Shown: piece after piece, positions 32,723 through 41,250 of the stretch
Layout: each line of letters begins with the position of its first letter
How positions within the stretch are numbered: position 1 is the first letter of the stretch
Origin: Actinomycetota bacterium
GTDB taxonomy: Bacteria; Actinomycetota; Thermoleophilia; Solirubrobacterales; Solirubrobacteraceae
Assembly: GCA_016781085.1 (NCBI GenBank)
Contig: JADDQZ010000052.1
Location: 1 to 46,185, forward strand
Direction of reading: 5' to 3'
Length of the DNA: 46,185 nucleotides
The notes under the pieces: generated by a model
What the model was told of the DNA's origin: nothing
Seen by the model: the letters and a program-made list of their open reading frames with translations, nothing else
Database searches by the model: none
Program-made: the position numbers and the translations under genes

Positions 32723-34428
32723 GCAGCCCAGCCGCGGTAGCGCTCGACCACTTCCAACGCGCGCGAGCGATCGACGTACGGGCGGTTGCGGAGGAAGTCA
32801 CGCGCTTCTTGCACCGCACCCGCGTGGTCATATCCCGCCGCGACCGGCCGCAAGTGCCGCACCGGGGTGGCGTCGACGACACCGAGACGGTGGCCAAGCT
32901 CGGCGGCCACGGCACTCCAATGACAATCCAGACCCCACCCCATTCGCAAATCCGGAAACGGCAGCAGATCGTCGAACGCGGCCGCCGCCACGGCGGTCAC
33001 GGGGCCGATCTCGACGAAGCGCATCGAGCGCGCAACAAGCTGCGGACGCCGCCGGAGCATCGGCCACGCGGCATGCGAGCAGTAGGCGTGAGCCGGTTGG
33101 ACCAGCGCGAAGCCGAAACGCTCGGAGCACAAGAGGAAGGAGTCGAGAAAGCCGCGGGGCAGGCGGACGTCGTCGTCGATCAGCAGGAGCCAGTCGTAGT
33201 CGCCCAGCGGGTGGGTGGTAAGGGCGCGATTCAGGTTCTGCCACTTGCCGGCCCCCGCAGCGCCGGGACGCAGGAAAGTGTCCACCGCGTGGTGAGAGGC
33301 GGCGAGCTCCCGGCGGATGGCAGCGACGACTTCCGCATTCTCGGGCCGCGCAACGCCAATTGCCAACACGCGGCGACGCGGATGCAGACGCGCCGCCCGG
33401 CGGAGCCCGCGGCGCGTGGGCGCGGACAGCACGTCGGCAACGCCGTCCTTGAGGCGACCGCGCTCCGCCGTTCGGCGCGACAGCGTCCCGGACTGACCCG
33501 ACAGGAAGTCCGGTCCAGTGTCCGCCGCCTCGCTCGGGCCACGGTCACCGGCGCCCGCCGGTTTCCCTGCGCGGATCACTTCCGCCGCCTTGTCCTCGAC
33601 CAGTGCCTTGATGCGTCCCGCGCTCATCGCCGTCAACGGAATCCCGTTCACGCAGCGGTAGCGCGCGGTGTGCCAGAGGCAGCCGCCGAGCACCCGCAAT
33701 TCGCGGCCCAGCGACGGCGCGGTCTGCTTGCGCTCGTCGTAGCGGCGCGCGTGGTAACCGCGGTACCAGGCGGCGCGCGACAGATTGCGTGTGCGGGCGT
33801 CCGAGCCGGCGCGGCGATGGTCGACGCCGGCTCGCGCGAGGTAGCGGATGCGCCGGCCCGCGGCTCGCAGGCGGTGCTCCCAGTCCTCCTCGTCACCGCA
33901 GTAGTTCAGAGCGGGATCGAAGAGGCCGTAGCGCTCGATGGCACGGCGGCGAACGGCCAAGTTCGCCCCCCAGACCAGCTCGGCGTCGCGGTCGGCGGGC
34001 CCCAAGTCCAATGCGGTGACCGGCGGCGCCTCGCGGCCGCACGTCCGGCGGCGGACATTCTCCAGACGAGGCCTGATCGGACCGCCGAAGCAGTCGTGGT
34101 CCGGGCACGCACGAGCGCCGTCCAGCAGCGCCGCCAGCCATCCCGGCCAAACTTCGACGTCGTCGTCGAGAAAGCAGATCAAGTCCCCGCTGGCAGCCTC
34201 GATTCCGGCGTTGCGCGCCACGTTGATGCCCCGTGCCGCGCCTAGCGCGATGTAGATAGCGCCGTGCTGCTCCGCCAAAGCTTGCGTAGGCGCATCGGGA
34301 GCCTCGTCTTCGATCACCACGATCTCCGCGCCGTGCTCGCGTGCTTGCGGCGAGACGGATGCCAGCGCCACCGCGAGGTACTGGCGACGATGCCGAGTGG
34401 GAAACACGATGGACGCGCTCGGCGGCAT
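32719..34428 (-). CDS. Two-domain (GT2 + GT2) glycosyltransferase
   Basis: The start at ATG 34428 (MPPSASIVFPT) gives 569 residues. It has two GT-A domains. The first spans ~1-250 with the DxD-type FLDDDVE (88-92) and DEEDWEH (179-185). The second spans ~350-560, with NLNRALTTHPL, LLLIDDDVRLP (415-425) and MGWGLDCHW. A basic, disordered linker (~285-345) separates them. No transmembrane helix is visible, so it is cytoplasmic or membrane-associated. Each half has its own metal-binding motif, so it may add two successive sugars. It is divergent from a GT4 gene across 26 bases, a tight two-way promoter. Confidence 0.9.
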   Translation of the reverse strand: MPPSASIVFPTRHRRQYLAVALASVSPQAREHGAEIVVIEDEAPDAPTQALAEQHGAIYIALGAARGINVARNAGIEAASGDLICFLDDDVEVWPGWLAALLDGARACPDHDCFGGPIRPRLENVRRRTCGREAPPVTALDLGPADRDAELVWGANLAVRRRAIERYGLFDPALNYCGDEEDWEHRLRAAGRRIRYLARAGVDHRRAGSDARTRNLSRAAWYRGYHARRYDERKQTAPSLGRELRVLGGCLWHTARYRCVNGIPLTAMSAGRIKALVEDKAAEVIRAGKPAGAGDRGPSEAADTGPDFLSGQSGTLSRRTAERGRLKDGVADVLSAPTRRGLRRAARLHPRRRVLAIGVARPENAEVVAAIRRELAASHHAVDTFLRPGAAGAGKWQNLNRALTTHPLGDYDWLLLIDDDVRLPRGFLDSFLLCSERFGFALVQPAHAYCSHAAWPMLRRRPQLVARSMRFVEIGPVTAVAAAAFDDLLPFPDLRMGWGLDCHWSAVAAELGHRLGVVDATPVRHLRPVAAGYDHAGAVQEARDFLRNRPYVDRSRALEVVERYRGWAA

Positions 34429-34454
34429 GGAGAGTCTCACCGTACTCTCAGCGC

Positions 34455-35564
34455 GTGATCCTGCAGTTGCACAACCGCTACCGCGTGGTCGGGGGCGAAG
34501 AACGCGTGGTCGAAGACCTGAGCTGGTTGATTCCGCAGCATCTCGGCGAAGAAGTTCAGTTGCTTCAGCGCGATTCGGGCGCCATGAGCTCCCGCCAAGC
34601 CGCCAAGGGCCTGTTAGCCGGAGGGCTGCGGCCCGCAGAAGTGCGCGCGGCGGTCCAGCGCCGCGGCGCACGCGTGGTTCACGCCCACAACGTCAACCCG
34701 TCCTTTGGCTGGCGGTCGCTGGCGGCAGCCCGCGATGCTGGCGCGCGCGTCGTTTTGCATCTGCACAACTACCGGCTCGTGTGCGCCGTCGGCACGTGCT
34801 TCACCCGCGGCGAGGACTGCACTCGCTGCCACGGCCACAACACGTCGCCGGGCGTGCGGCTCAACTGCCGTGGCGGGTCGCGCGCGGAGTCGGCGGTCTA
34901 CGGCGCGGGGCTGTCCCTGTGGCAGGACAAGCTCGCCGCGCAGGTGGACGCCTTCGTCGTGCCGAGCGCTTTTGCTCTGGCGCGCCTGCGGGAACTAGGA
35001 GCGCCGCTCGGCGACCGTGCACACGTGATCGCCTCCGTGCAGCGCGAGTTCGCCGAGAAGTCGCGCGCGGCCGCGGGCGATTACGTGTTGGCCGTGGGGC
35101 GACTGTCGCGCGAAAAGGGCTTCGCGGACGTGATCGCCGCCTGCCGCCGCGCCGGCCTTCCGCTGGTCATCGCGGGCGACGGCCCGCAGCGCAACGAACT
35201 TCACGGCCTGGCCGCAGGTTCGAAGCACATTCGTTTCACCGGGCAGGTCTCAAGCGGCGAGCTGGCGGAGCTGCGGGCAGGAGCTGCGGTCGCAGTGGTT
35301 CCATCGCGCTACGCCGAGATCCTGCCGCTCGCAGCGCTCGAAGCCATGGCTGCGGGCTTGCCGGTCGTCGCGGCGCGCGCCGGAGGCTTGGCCGACAGCG
35401 TGCCTGCCGAGGGCCTTTACGAGCCCCGCGACATCGCTGGACTGGCGTTGCGCCTGCAAGAGCTGTGGGCCGATGAGACGGCGGGACAGCGGGCGCTGGC
35501 CGCCGCCCGCGCGATAGCGGCGCCCGAGCAGATCGCCGCTCGCCTGCGCGCGGTCTACGGATAG
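34455..35564 (+). CDS. GT4-family glycosyltransferase with Cys-rich loop
   Basis: GTG 34455 (VILQLHNRYRVVGGEERVVEDLSWL) gives 369 residues. The N-domain contains VVHAHNVNPSFGWR and HLHNYRLVCAVGTCFTRGEDCTRCHGHN, a four-cysteine loop seen in a subgroup of GT4 enzymes, then a basic helix. The C-domain has YVLAVGRLSREKGFADVIAA and the E-x7-E motif EILPLAALEAMAAGLP. It should transfer a sugar to a lipid-linked glycan. Only 26 bases separate it from the divergent dual-GT2 gene, and the frame open further upstream is antisense to that gene. The next gene begins 41 bases after its stop. Confidence 0.9.
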   Translation: MILQLHNRYRVVGGEERVVEDLSWLIPQHLGEEVQLLQRDSGAMSSRQAAKGLLAGGLRPAEVRAAVQRRGARVVHAHNVNPSFGWRSLAAARDAGARVVLHLHNYRLVCAVGTCFTRGEDCTRCHGHNTSPGVRLNCRGGSRAESAVYGAGLSLWQDKLAAQVDAFVVPSAFALARLRELGAPLGDRAHVIASVQREFAEKSRAAAGDYVLAVGRLSREKGFADVIAACRRAGLPLVIAGDGPQRNELHGLAAGSKHIRFTGQVSSGELAELRAGAAVAVVPSRYAEILPLAALEAMAAGLPVVAARAGGLADSVPAEGLYEPRDIAGLALRLQELWADETAGQRALAAARAIAAPEQIAARLRAVYG

Positions 35565-35605
35565 TGCCCAACCCGCCGGCACAAGTCCGGGTAGAGTCGC
35601 GCCCC

Positions 35606-36520
35606 ATGCGAGCACTGGTAACCGGCGGAGCCGGCTTCATCGGGTCCAATCTGGTCGACGCGCTGGTCGACGCCGGTCATACCGTCACGGTCGTCGACAA
35701 CTTGTCTTCGGGCAAGGAAGCCAACCTCGAGCAAGCACTGCGCCAGGGCGTGACTTTCCACCAGGCCGACGTCGCGGAGCTCGGCCCCCTGCGGGAGATC
35801 TTCGAGCAGGCGCGACCTGAGCTGGTCTTTCACCTGGCCGCGCAGATCGACGTGCGCAAGTCCGTGTCCGACCCCGTCTTCGACGCGCGCGTGAACGTCG
35901 GTGGCACCGCCGCCGTGCTCGAAGCCTCGCGCTCCGTGCAGGCCCGCCGTGTGCTGTTCTCCTCCACGGGCGGCGCGATGTACGGCGACGCGAAGGTCAT
36001 TCCGACGCCCGAAGACGCGAGCATCGAGCCGATGGCCCCTTACGGGACCAGCAAGTACGCGGCCGAAACCTATCTGGGGCTTTACGAGCGCCTCTACGGC
36101 ATGTCGACGATCGCCTTGCGCTTCGGCAACGTCTTTGGACCGCGCCAGGATCCGCACGGCGAGGCCGGGGTGATCGCGATCTACTGCGGAGCGCGTAAGG
36201 AAGGACGCCGCGGCATCGTCTTCGGCGACGGCAGGCAGACCCGCGACTACACCTACGTCGGCGACATCGTGTCGGCCGCCCTTGCTGCCGCTGACCACGA
36301 CGCAACCGGCGCATTCAACGTCGGCACCGGCGTTGAGACGACAGTGCTCGAGATCGCTGAGAAGCTAGGCGTGGAAACCGATTTTCAACCGGCGCGGACA
36401 GGTGAAGCTCAGCGGTCCTGCCTTGACGTCACCAAGGCCGCCGAAGTTCTCGGCTGGCGCTCGAAGGTAGAAGTCGAGGAGGGGCTGGAGCGCACGCTGG
36501 AGTGGGCGCTGGCGGAGTAG
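35606..36520 (+). CDS. NAD-dependent epimerase, UDP-glucose 4-epimerase-like extended SDR
   Basis: ATG 35606 ([21 protein letters not shown], 304 residues) is preferred; a GTG at 35564 overlaps the previous stop but would add an atypical N-terminus. It shows TGGAGFIG, the catalytic Ser region FSSTGGAMYGD, Tyr-x3-Lys in YGTSKYAAE and LRFGNVFGPRQDPHGEAGV. This matches GalE-type epimerases, which interconvert UDP-sugars at C4 (UDP-GlcNAc or UDP-Glc). It would supply a donor sugar to the neighbouring glycosyltransferases. The convergent UDP-sugar dehydrogenase lies after 33 bases. Confidence 0.88.
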   Translation: MRALVTGGAGFIGSNLVDALVDAGHTVTVVDNLSSGKEANLEQALRQGVTFHQADVAELGPLREIFEQARPELVFHLAAQIDVRKSVSDPVFDARVNVGGTAAVLEASRSVQARRVLFSSTGGAMYGDAKVIPTPEDASIEPMAPYGTSKYAAETYLGLYERLYGMSTIALRFGNVFGPRQDPHGEAGVIAIYCGARKEGRRGIVFGDGRQTRDYTYVGDIVSAALAAADHDATGAFNVGTGVETTVLEIAEKLGVETDFQPARTGEAQRSCLDVTKAAEVLGWRSKVEVEEGLERTLEWALAE

Positions 36521-36553
36521 GGGGACGCGAGTGCGCGGGTCGCGCAGACCTGG

Positions 36554-37804
36554 CTACAGTTGGCTGACGGTCGCCGACTCGACGTCGCGCGTCGCGCCGC
36601 GGAGATCCAGCGTGAGCGCCGCTGTGCGTGCCACGTGTGCGTGATCGATCTCAGGGTGCGCGGTGACGATGACCACGAGCTCCGCGTCTACCAGCGCGGG
36701 TTCGAGTTCGGCGCTGCGCAACCCGAAGCTCTCAAGCGCCGGAACGTGCGGATCGTGGTACGAGATCTCGGCGCCCCGCTCGCGCAGCAACCGGATGATC
36801 TTGAGCGCCGGCGATTCGCGCATGTCGCCTACTCCGGGCTTGTAGGCCACGCCCATGAGGAGCACGCGCGAGCCGCGGACCGCCTTTGAAACGCTGTTGA
36901 GCGCGCGCTCGATCCGCTCGACGCAGAAGTACGGCATGTGCGTGTTGACCTTGCCGGCAAGCTCGATGAACTCCGTCGGCATGTCGTACTCGCGCGCCTT
37001 CCAAGTCAAGTAGAAGGGATCGACGGGCAGGCAGTGCCCGCCCATGCCGGGACCCGGCTCAAAGCGCATGAAGCCGAACGGCTTGGTGGCAGCCGCCTCG
37101 ATGACTTCCCACACGTCGATGTCCATGCGGTCGGCAACCATCGCCAGCTCGTTGACCAGCGCGATGTTGACCGACCGAAAGATGTTTTCCAGCAGCTTGG
37201 ACATCTCAGCCGCTTCGGGCGAGGAAACCGGCACCACCTGGTCGCACACGCGGGAATAGAGGTCGCACGCCCGGCGCGTGCACCCGGGCGTGAGCCCGCC
37301 GATGACCTTGGGCGTGTTGCGAATCGTGTAGTCGGTCCGGCCTGGATCGACTCGCTCCGGCGAAAAGGCGAGCGCGTAGTCCTCGCCCGCGATCAAGCCG
37401 GAATCAGCTTGCAGCAGCGGGGCCAGGTCCTCCCGCGTCGTTCCGGGATAAGTCGTGGACTCGAGCACGATGACTTGGTCGCGGCGCAACGCGGGAGACA
37501 GCGCCTTGGCGGCGCTGATCATCGGGCCGAGATCGGGCTCACGGTTGACGTTGAGCGGCGTCGGAACGCAGATCAAAACCGCGTCGGCGCGATTGAGCTC
37601 GCCGAAGTCCGTGGTCGTCTCAATGTTGTGGACGGCACCGGCGAGGCGCTCGTCCGGGATGTCTTCGATGTGCGACCGGCCCGCGGCGAGCTCGCGCACC
37701 TTGCGCTGGTCGACATCGACGCCGATGACCGTGTCGCCCGCCTCGGCGAACGCCACGGCAAGCGGAAGACCGACGTAACCGAGGCCGACGACGCCGATGA
37801 TCAT
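36554..37804 (-). CDS. UDP-sugar 6-dehydrogenase (UDP-GlcNAc/WbpA-like nucleotide-sugar dehydrogenase)
   Basis: ATG 37804 (MIIGVVGLGYVGLPLAVAFAEAG, 416 residues) fits the family start; the open frame upstream looks non-coding. The NAD motif GLGYVG, STTYPGTT, EMSKLLENIFRSVNIALVNE and the catalytic loop GPGMGGHCLPVDP (C258) are intact. The final domain (GVAYKPGVGDMRESPALKII) is typical of UDP-GlcNAc or UDP-ManNAc dehydrogenases rather than UDP-glucose dehydrogenase (Ugd). Two-fold NAD-dependent oxidation would yield a UDP-uronic acid. It lies 50 bases downstream of an epimerase on the same strand, consistent with an epimerase-dehydrogenase pathway. Confidence 0.9.
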   Translation of the reverse strand: MIIGVVGLGYVGLPLAVAFAEAGDTVIGVDVDQRKVRELAAGRSHIEDIPDERLAGAVHNIETTTDFGELNRADAVLICVPTPLNVNREPDLGPMISAAKALSPALRRDQVIVLESTTYPGTTREDLAPLLQADSGLIAGEDYALAFSPERVDPGRTDYTIRNTPKVIGGLTPGCTRRACDLYSRVCDQVVPVSSPEAAEMSKLLENIFRSVNIALVNELAMVADRMDIDVWEVIEAAATKPFGFMRFEPGPGMGGHCLPVDPFYLTWKAREYDMPTEFIELAGKVNTHMPYFCVERIERALNSVSKAVRGSRVLLMGVAYKPGVGDMRESPALKIIRLLRERGAEISYHDPHVPALESFGLRSAELEPALVDAELVVIVTAHPEIDHAHVARTAALTLDLRGATRDVESATVSQL

Positions 37805-37854
37805 CGCGTTGACCCCTTCACGACACTGCGAGACCACAGGGCCGAGGTCGGGCC

Positions 37855-38823
37855 TCAAGACGACGCCACGCCATCCTGCTCGCGCAGCCACCGCACGGTG
37901 TCGGCGATGCCGTCGCGCAAGTCGATCTGGGCTTCCCAGCCGAGCAGCTCCTTGGCCTTCTCGACGGACGGCCAGCGCCGGACGACGTCAACTTCGAACG
38001 TCGGCAGATGCTCGAACTGGAGTTCCGCGGGATCGTTGCCGCAGGCTTCCCAGATGATCGCCGCGAATTCGCTGACGGTGCGCTCGTCACTGGCCGAGAT
38101 GTTGAAGTCCTCGTTGAGCCCGCGAGGGTGCCCGGTGGCGACGACGATGCCATCGGCGATGTCGTCGACGTGGGTCAGCGTCCGCGTGTGCTCGCCGGTT
38201 CCGAAGATCGGCAACGGCTTCATCGGCACAAGCGACTTGCGGATCAGGTCCGGCACGGCGTGCGCGATCCCGGGCTCTGCTTCGGGCATCTCGCCAGGAC
38301 CGTAGGCATTGAACGGCCGGCAGATCGTGTACGGCAGGCCGTGCTCGTCATGGGCCGCGCGGCAGTAGACCTCGCCCGTCAGCTTGGAGAACCCGTACGC
38401 CGAAACCGGCACCGGGCATTCCGGCAGATAGTCCTCGCGGGTGGGGTACTGACGCGCCTGTTCGAAGACCATTGAAGACGAGACGTAGGTGAAGCGCTCG
38501 ACGCCCTTGTCGAGTGCGGCCGAGAAGATCCCGTTGTAGAGGCCGTTGTTGACTTCCGTAAGCGTGTAGGGAAGTTTATGGAAGTTGGCGATGCCGCCGA
38601 CGATCGCCGCCAGGTGGATGACGTGCGTGCAGCCGGAGATCGCCTGCTTGGCCTGCTCGCGGTCGCGCAAGTCACCTGTGTGAACTTCGCAGGCGTCGCG
38701 CATCCATCCCGGCGCGGGCCGCTGATCGGAGACGCGTACGTTCCAATCGGAATCCCGCAACAAGCGGCGAACGACGGCAGAGCCGATCGTGCCGACCCCG
38801 CCGGTGACCAAGACGCGTTTCAT
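37855..38823 (-). CDS. NAD-dependent epimerase/dehydratase, extended SDR
   Basis: The 322-residue protein begins MKRVLVTGGVGTIGSAVVRRLL; the coenzyme motif is GGVGTIG. SSSMVFEQ supplies the catalytic Ser region and the Tyr-x3-Lys motif is YGFSKLTGE, followed by CRPFNAYGPGEMPEAEPG. It resembles GDP- or UDP-sugar epimerases/reductases of surface-glycan loci rather than a GalE. The specific reaction is not determinable. It stands 28 bases after the ECF sigma gene and 50 before the UDP-sugar dehydrogenase, so the three may form one transcript. Confidence 0.88.
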   Translation of the reverse strand: MKRVLVTGGVGTIGSAVVRRLLRDSDWNVRVSDQRPAPGWMRDACEVHTGDLRDREQAKQAISGCTHVIHLAAIVGGIANFHKLPYTLTEVNNGLYNGIFSAALDKGVERFTYVSSSMVFEQARQYPTREDYLPECPVPVSAYGFSKLTGEVYCRAAHDEHGLPYTICRPFNAYGPGEMPEAEPGIAHAVPDLIRKSLVPMKPLPIFGTGEHTRTLTHVDDIADGIVVATGHPRGLNEDFNISASDERTVSEFAAIIWEACGNDPAELQFEHLPTFEVDVVRRWPSVEKAKELLGWEAQIDLRDGIADTVRWLREQDGVASS

Positions 38824-38851
38824 GCGTCCCGCAGGCTACCGGTCGATGCGG

Positions 38852-39475
38852 CTACGCGGCTTGAGCGGTAGCGGGCGCCAAGCCCAAACCGGACAGCTCG
38901 CTGCGCAACTGACGGCGCGCGCGGAAGTGCAAACCGTTGACGGACGCCGTGGTGCGCCCCGTCTTTTCCGCGATCTCGCACGGCGACAACCCAATCAAGT
39001 GCCGCATGAGAATGATCTGGCGCTGCTCCTCCGGAAGCGCCGCGAGCGCTTGCTTGAGCATCGCGAGCGTGTCTTCTGAGTGCTCGGCCTGGGCTTCGAG
39101 CAACATCCCGGCATCTTCGAACGGGATCGGCCGGCGACGGCGGACATGGTCGAGTGCCGTGTTGCGCGCGACCCGGCCGAGCCAGTGCGCGAAGGGCTGG
39201 GTACGCAATTCGTACTGGCCGATGCAGGTCATCAGCTTCGCGAATACCTGCTGGGTGACGTCTTCGGCCTCGTGCGCGTCGCGCACGACGCGCATCACCG
39301 TGCCGAAGACCGTCGGGCGGTACCGCTCGTAGATGTCGTGAAACGCCGTTGCGTCGCCCGCCTGGGCGCGCTGAATGGTCCGGCGCATGCCGGGCAACTC
39401 CGCGAACGCGACAGTCGACTCGTTTTGTGCCTTGCCAGCCGGCGTGGCTGGTACTCGCTGATCGTCCCTGACCAT
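38852..39475 (-). CDS. ECF-type sigma-70 family RNA polymerase sigma factor
   Basis: ATG 39475 (MVRDDQRVPATP, 207 residues) is preferred for its ribosome site AAGGGGAAG; an earlier in-frame ATG lacks one. Region 2 (AFHDIYERYRPTVFGTVMRVVRDAHEAEDVTQQVF) and region 4 with the helix-turn-helix (LPEEQRQIILMRHLIGLSPCEIAEKTGRTTASVNGLHFRARRQL) are complete. Without an anti-sigma gene next to it, control of its activity is not visible. It is the first gene of a minus-strand group with an epimerase and a UDP-sugar dehydrogenase and is divergent from the BTAD regulator, so a role in glycan-gene control is inferred. Confidence 0.93.
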   Translation of the reverse strand: MVRDDQRVPATPAGKAQNESTVAFAELPGMRRTIQRAQAGDATAFHDIYERYRPTVFGTVMRVVRDAHEAEDVTQQVFAKLMTCIGQYELRTQPFAHWLGRVARNTALDHVRRRRPIPFEDAGMLLEAQAEHSEDTLAMLKQALAALPEEQRQIILMRHLIGLSPCEIAEKTGRTTASVNGLHFRARRQLRSELSGLGLAPATAQAA

Positions 39476-39477
39476 GA

Positions 39478-39486
39478 CTTCCCCTT
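39478..39486 (-). promoter_or_regulatory. Ribosome binding site deciding the sigma-factor start
   Basis: On the minus strand AAGGGGAAG ends two bases before the ATG at 39475; its AGGGG core is about six bases away. It supports this ATG over the upstream one at 39523. Confidence 0.7.
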
Positions 39487-39656
39487 GCTTCGCTCGATGA
39501 GCAGGAAGCCACCGTAGATCCACGTTGTTTGGAGCCAGTCGACGTCCGTGTTAGGCGCGGATTAGGTCAGGAACTCGTGCCGATAGCCGACTACAGGAAG
39601 GCCGGTGAGCCCGCGGATCCCCCCTGGGATGCCTTCGTGATATCGGCCACTTTCTC

Positions 39657-40868
39657 ATGGAAAACGCCGACGACGCCATTCGACAACTAGCGCGGGACAC
39701 GGCCGGTGCCGCGCCGCTCGACGCCACGCTGACACGCGCGGTGTTCGAGCGGTTCCCGTTCGGGCTGCTCGTGCTAGCCGCCGACGGCAGCGTCGTGGCC
39801 GGCAACGGCGAAGCGGCACGGCTGCTGGCGCTCGACGACCATGCGGTCAGCCGAGCGCGCTGCTGCACGCTCTTCGGCTGCGGCGTGGCGGACGGCCCGC
39901 TGCAGGACGTGTGCCTGACCGAGCGGGCACTGCGCGATGCGCGGGCCCTGCCCGACGTGAGAATCGACTACGCCCAGGACGCAACAGAGCCGCGGTCGGT
40001 GTGGGTGGCGACGGCGCCGATCGGCCCCGGGCAGGTGCTAATGCAGTTGCGCGCGGGACGCGTCGGCGACCGGCGTCGGCGCACCGACCCGCATTGGACC
40101 TCCGGGCCGGCGCTGCGGGTGACCTCGCTGGGACGCACCCAGCTCGCGACCCCCGAGGGCCCGCTGGAGGGAGCGTGGCTACGCCAGCGCAGCGGGCAGT
40201 TGTTGAAGTTGCTGGTCTGCAACCGCGAGCGGATCACCCACAGCGACGAGATCGCAATCACCTTCTGGCCGGAGAACGAGCGCACAGGGCTGCAGAACGT
40301 GCGTCACTTCGTGCACGGTCTGCGCAGCCACCTCGAGCCGGGACGCGCCCCGCGCGCGCGCTCGTCGTTCGTCCTCGCCCATGAGGGCGGCTACGCGCTC
40401 GACCTCTCGCGTATCCGCATCGACGCCGACGAGTTCGAGCAGCACGCAAAGACGGGGCTGCGCGCGTTTGAGCGGAGCGATGGGGAAGTGGCGTTGGCCA
40501 GCCTCGAGCGCGCCGTCGCACTCTACGGCGGGGACTTTCTCGCCGACGAGCCCTACGCCGAGTGGGCTTTTACTGAACGCGCGCGGCTGCACGACCTCGC
40601 GAGCCAGGCGGTGACGGCGCTCGCGGACATCGCGCTGAGGACAGGAGCGGTGGAAACCGGCACGGACCACCTTCGTCGCCTGGCCCGCATGGAGCCGCTC
40701 GATTCCGACGTGCAGCAGCGGTTAATCCGTCTGCTGCTGACTCGCGGGCGCTCGGGCGAGGCGTTGCGCCACTACCGGCACGCGCATGCGACATGGATGA
40801 GCGTGCTGGGTGAGAAGCCGGACTTCGATCTGGCGTCGCTGCGGCGTCAGGCCAGATCGACCGGCTGA
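39657..40868 (+). CDS. BTAD-domain transcriptional regulator with PAS-like Cys-rich N-terminus
   Basis: The 403-residue protein has three parts. Residues ~25-130 look like a PAS fold (GLLVLAADGSVVAGNGEAARLL) and carry four cysteines at 69, 70, 75 and 86 (CCTLFGCG...DVC). Residues ~155-245 form a winged-helix DNA-binding domain of the SARP/OmpR kind (GQLLKLLVCNRERITHSDEIAITFWPE). Residues ~250-400 are the BTAD helical repeats (ALASLERAVALYGGDFLADEPYAEW). BTAD/SARP regulators activate secondary-metabolite or surface genes. It lies just upstream of two tiny glycine-zipper genes and divergent from the sigma factor. Confidence 0.9.
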   Translation: MENADDAIRQLARDTAGAAPLDATLTRAVFERFPFGLLVLAADGSVVAGNGEAARLLALDDHAVSRARCCTLFGCGVADGPLQDVCLTERALRDARALPDVRIDYAQDATEPRSVWVATAPIGPGQVLMQLRAGRVGDRRRRTDPHWTSGPALRVTSLGRTQLATPEGPLEGAWLRQRSGQLLKLLVCNRERITHSDEIAITFWPENERTGLQNVRHFVHGLRSHLEPGRAPRARSSFVLAHEGGYALDLSRIRIDADEFEQHAKTGLRAFERSDGEVALASLERAVALYGGDFLADEPYAEWAFTERARLHDLASQAVTALADIALRTGAVETGTDHLRRLARMEPLDSDVQQRLIRLLLTRGRSGEALRHYRHAHATWMSVLGEKPDFDLASLRRQARSTG

Positions 40869-41067
40869 GCGTCGCGTTCCGCGCCCATCGAGGTGAGCGG
40901 CTGAACTCCTGACTCATGTAAGGACCCAACCGGACGAGAAGCACCAGACCCTCATACCGTTCGCCGGATCCCGTCCGGAAGCGGGCGCGTTATTGGTTTG
41001 TTCATCGATTCGACGCCCGGGGTACTCGCCGCTCGACCGTTACGAGCAACTCGAGAGGAGCGTGATC

Positions 41068-41250
41068 GTGGACACACCTGAGCGCACGATGGCCACCGCC
41101 AGCGGATTGGCGGGCGGCGGTGGAGTGATGGGCGCGGCCGGGGGCACGATGCTCGGCACGCTGGCCGCCGGTGGACTGGCCTTCATCATGGGCCTGATGT
41201 GGGGCATGGCCAAGGGCGAAGAAGTCGGCTACCTGAAGGGACGCGCCTGA
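41068..41250 (+). CDS. Small glycine-zipper membrane peptide (paralogue 1)
   Basis: The GTG at 41068 has a GAGAGGAG ribosome site at proper distance, giving 60 residues (VDTPERTMATASGLAGGGG...). The middle is Gly/Ala/Met-rich with several G-x3-G spacings (GGGGVMGAAGGTMLGTLAAGGLAFIMGLMWGM), a likely single membrane helix, and the C-terminus is basic (GYLKGRA). The next gene begins at its stop (TGATG). Its C-terminus (GE-x2-G-aromatic) matches that of the next protein. The function is unknown; the sequence recalls glycine-zipper membrane proteins, and bacteriocin-like peptides are a looser resemblance. Confidence 0.7.
   Translation: MDTPERTMATASGLAGGGGVMGAAGGTMLGTLAAGGLAFIMGLMWGMAKGEEVGYLKGRA

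Noticed and set aside
32809-34245. 478-residue plus-strand frame opposite the dual-GT2 gene
   Set aside because: Antisense shadow; Arg/Ala/Val-rich composition without domain motifs.
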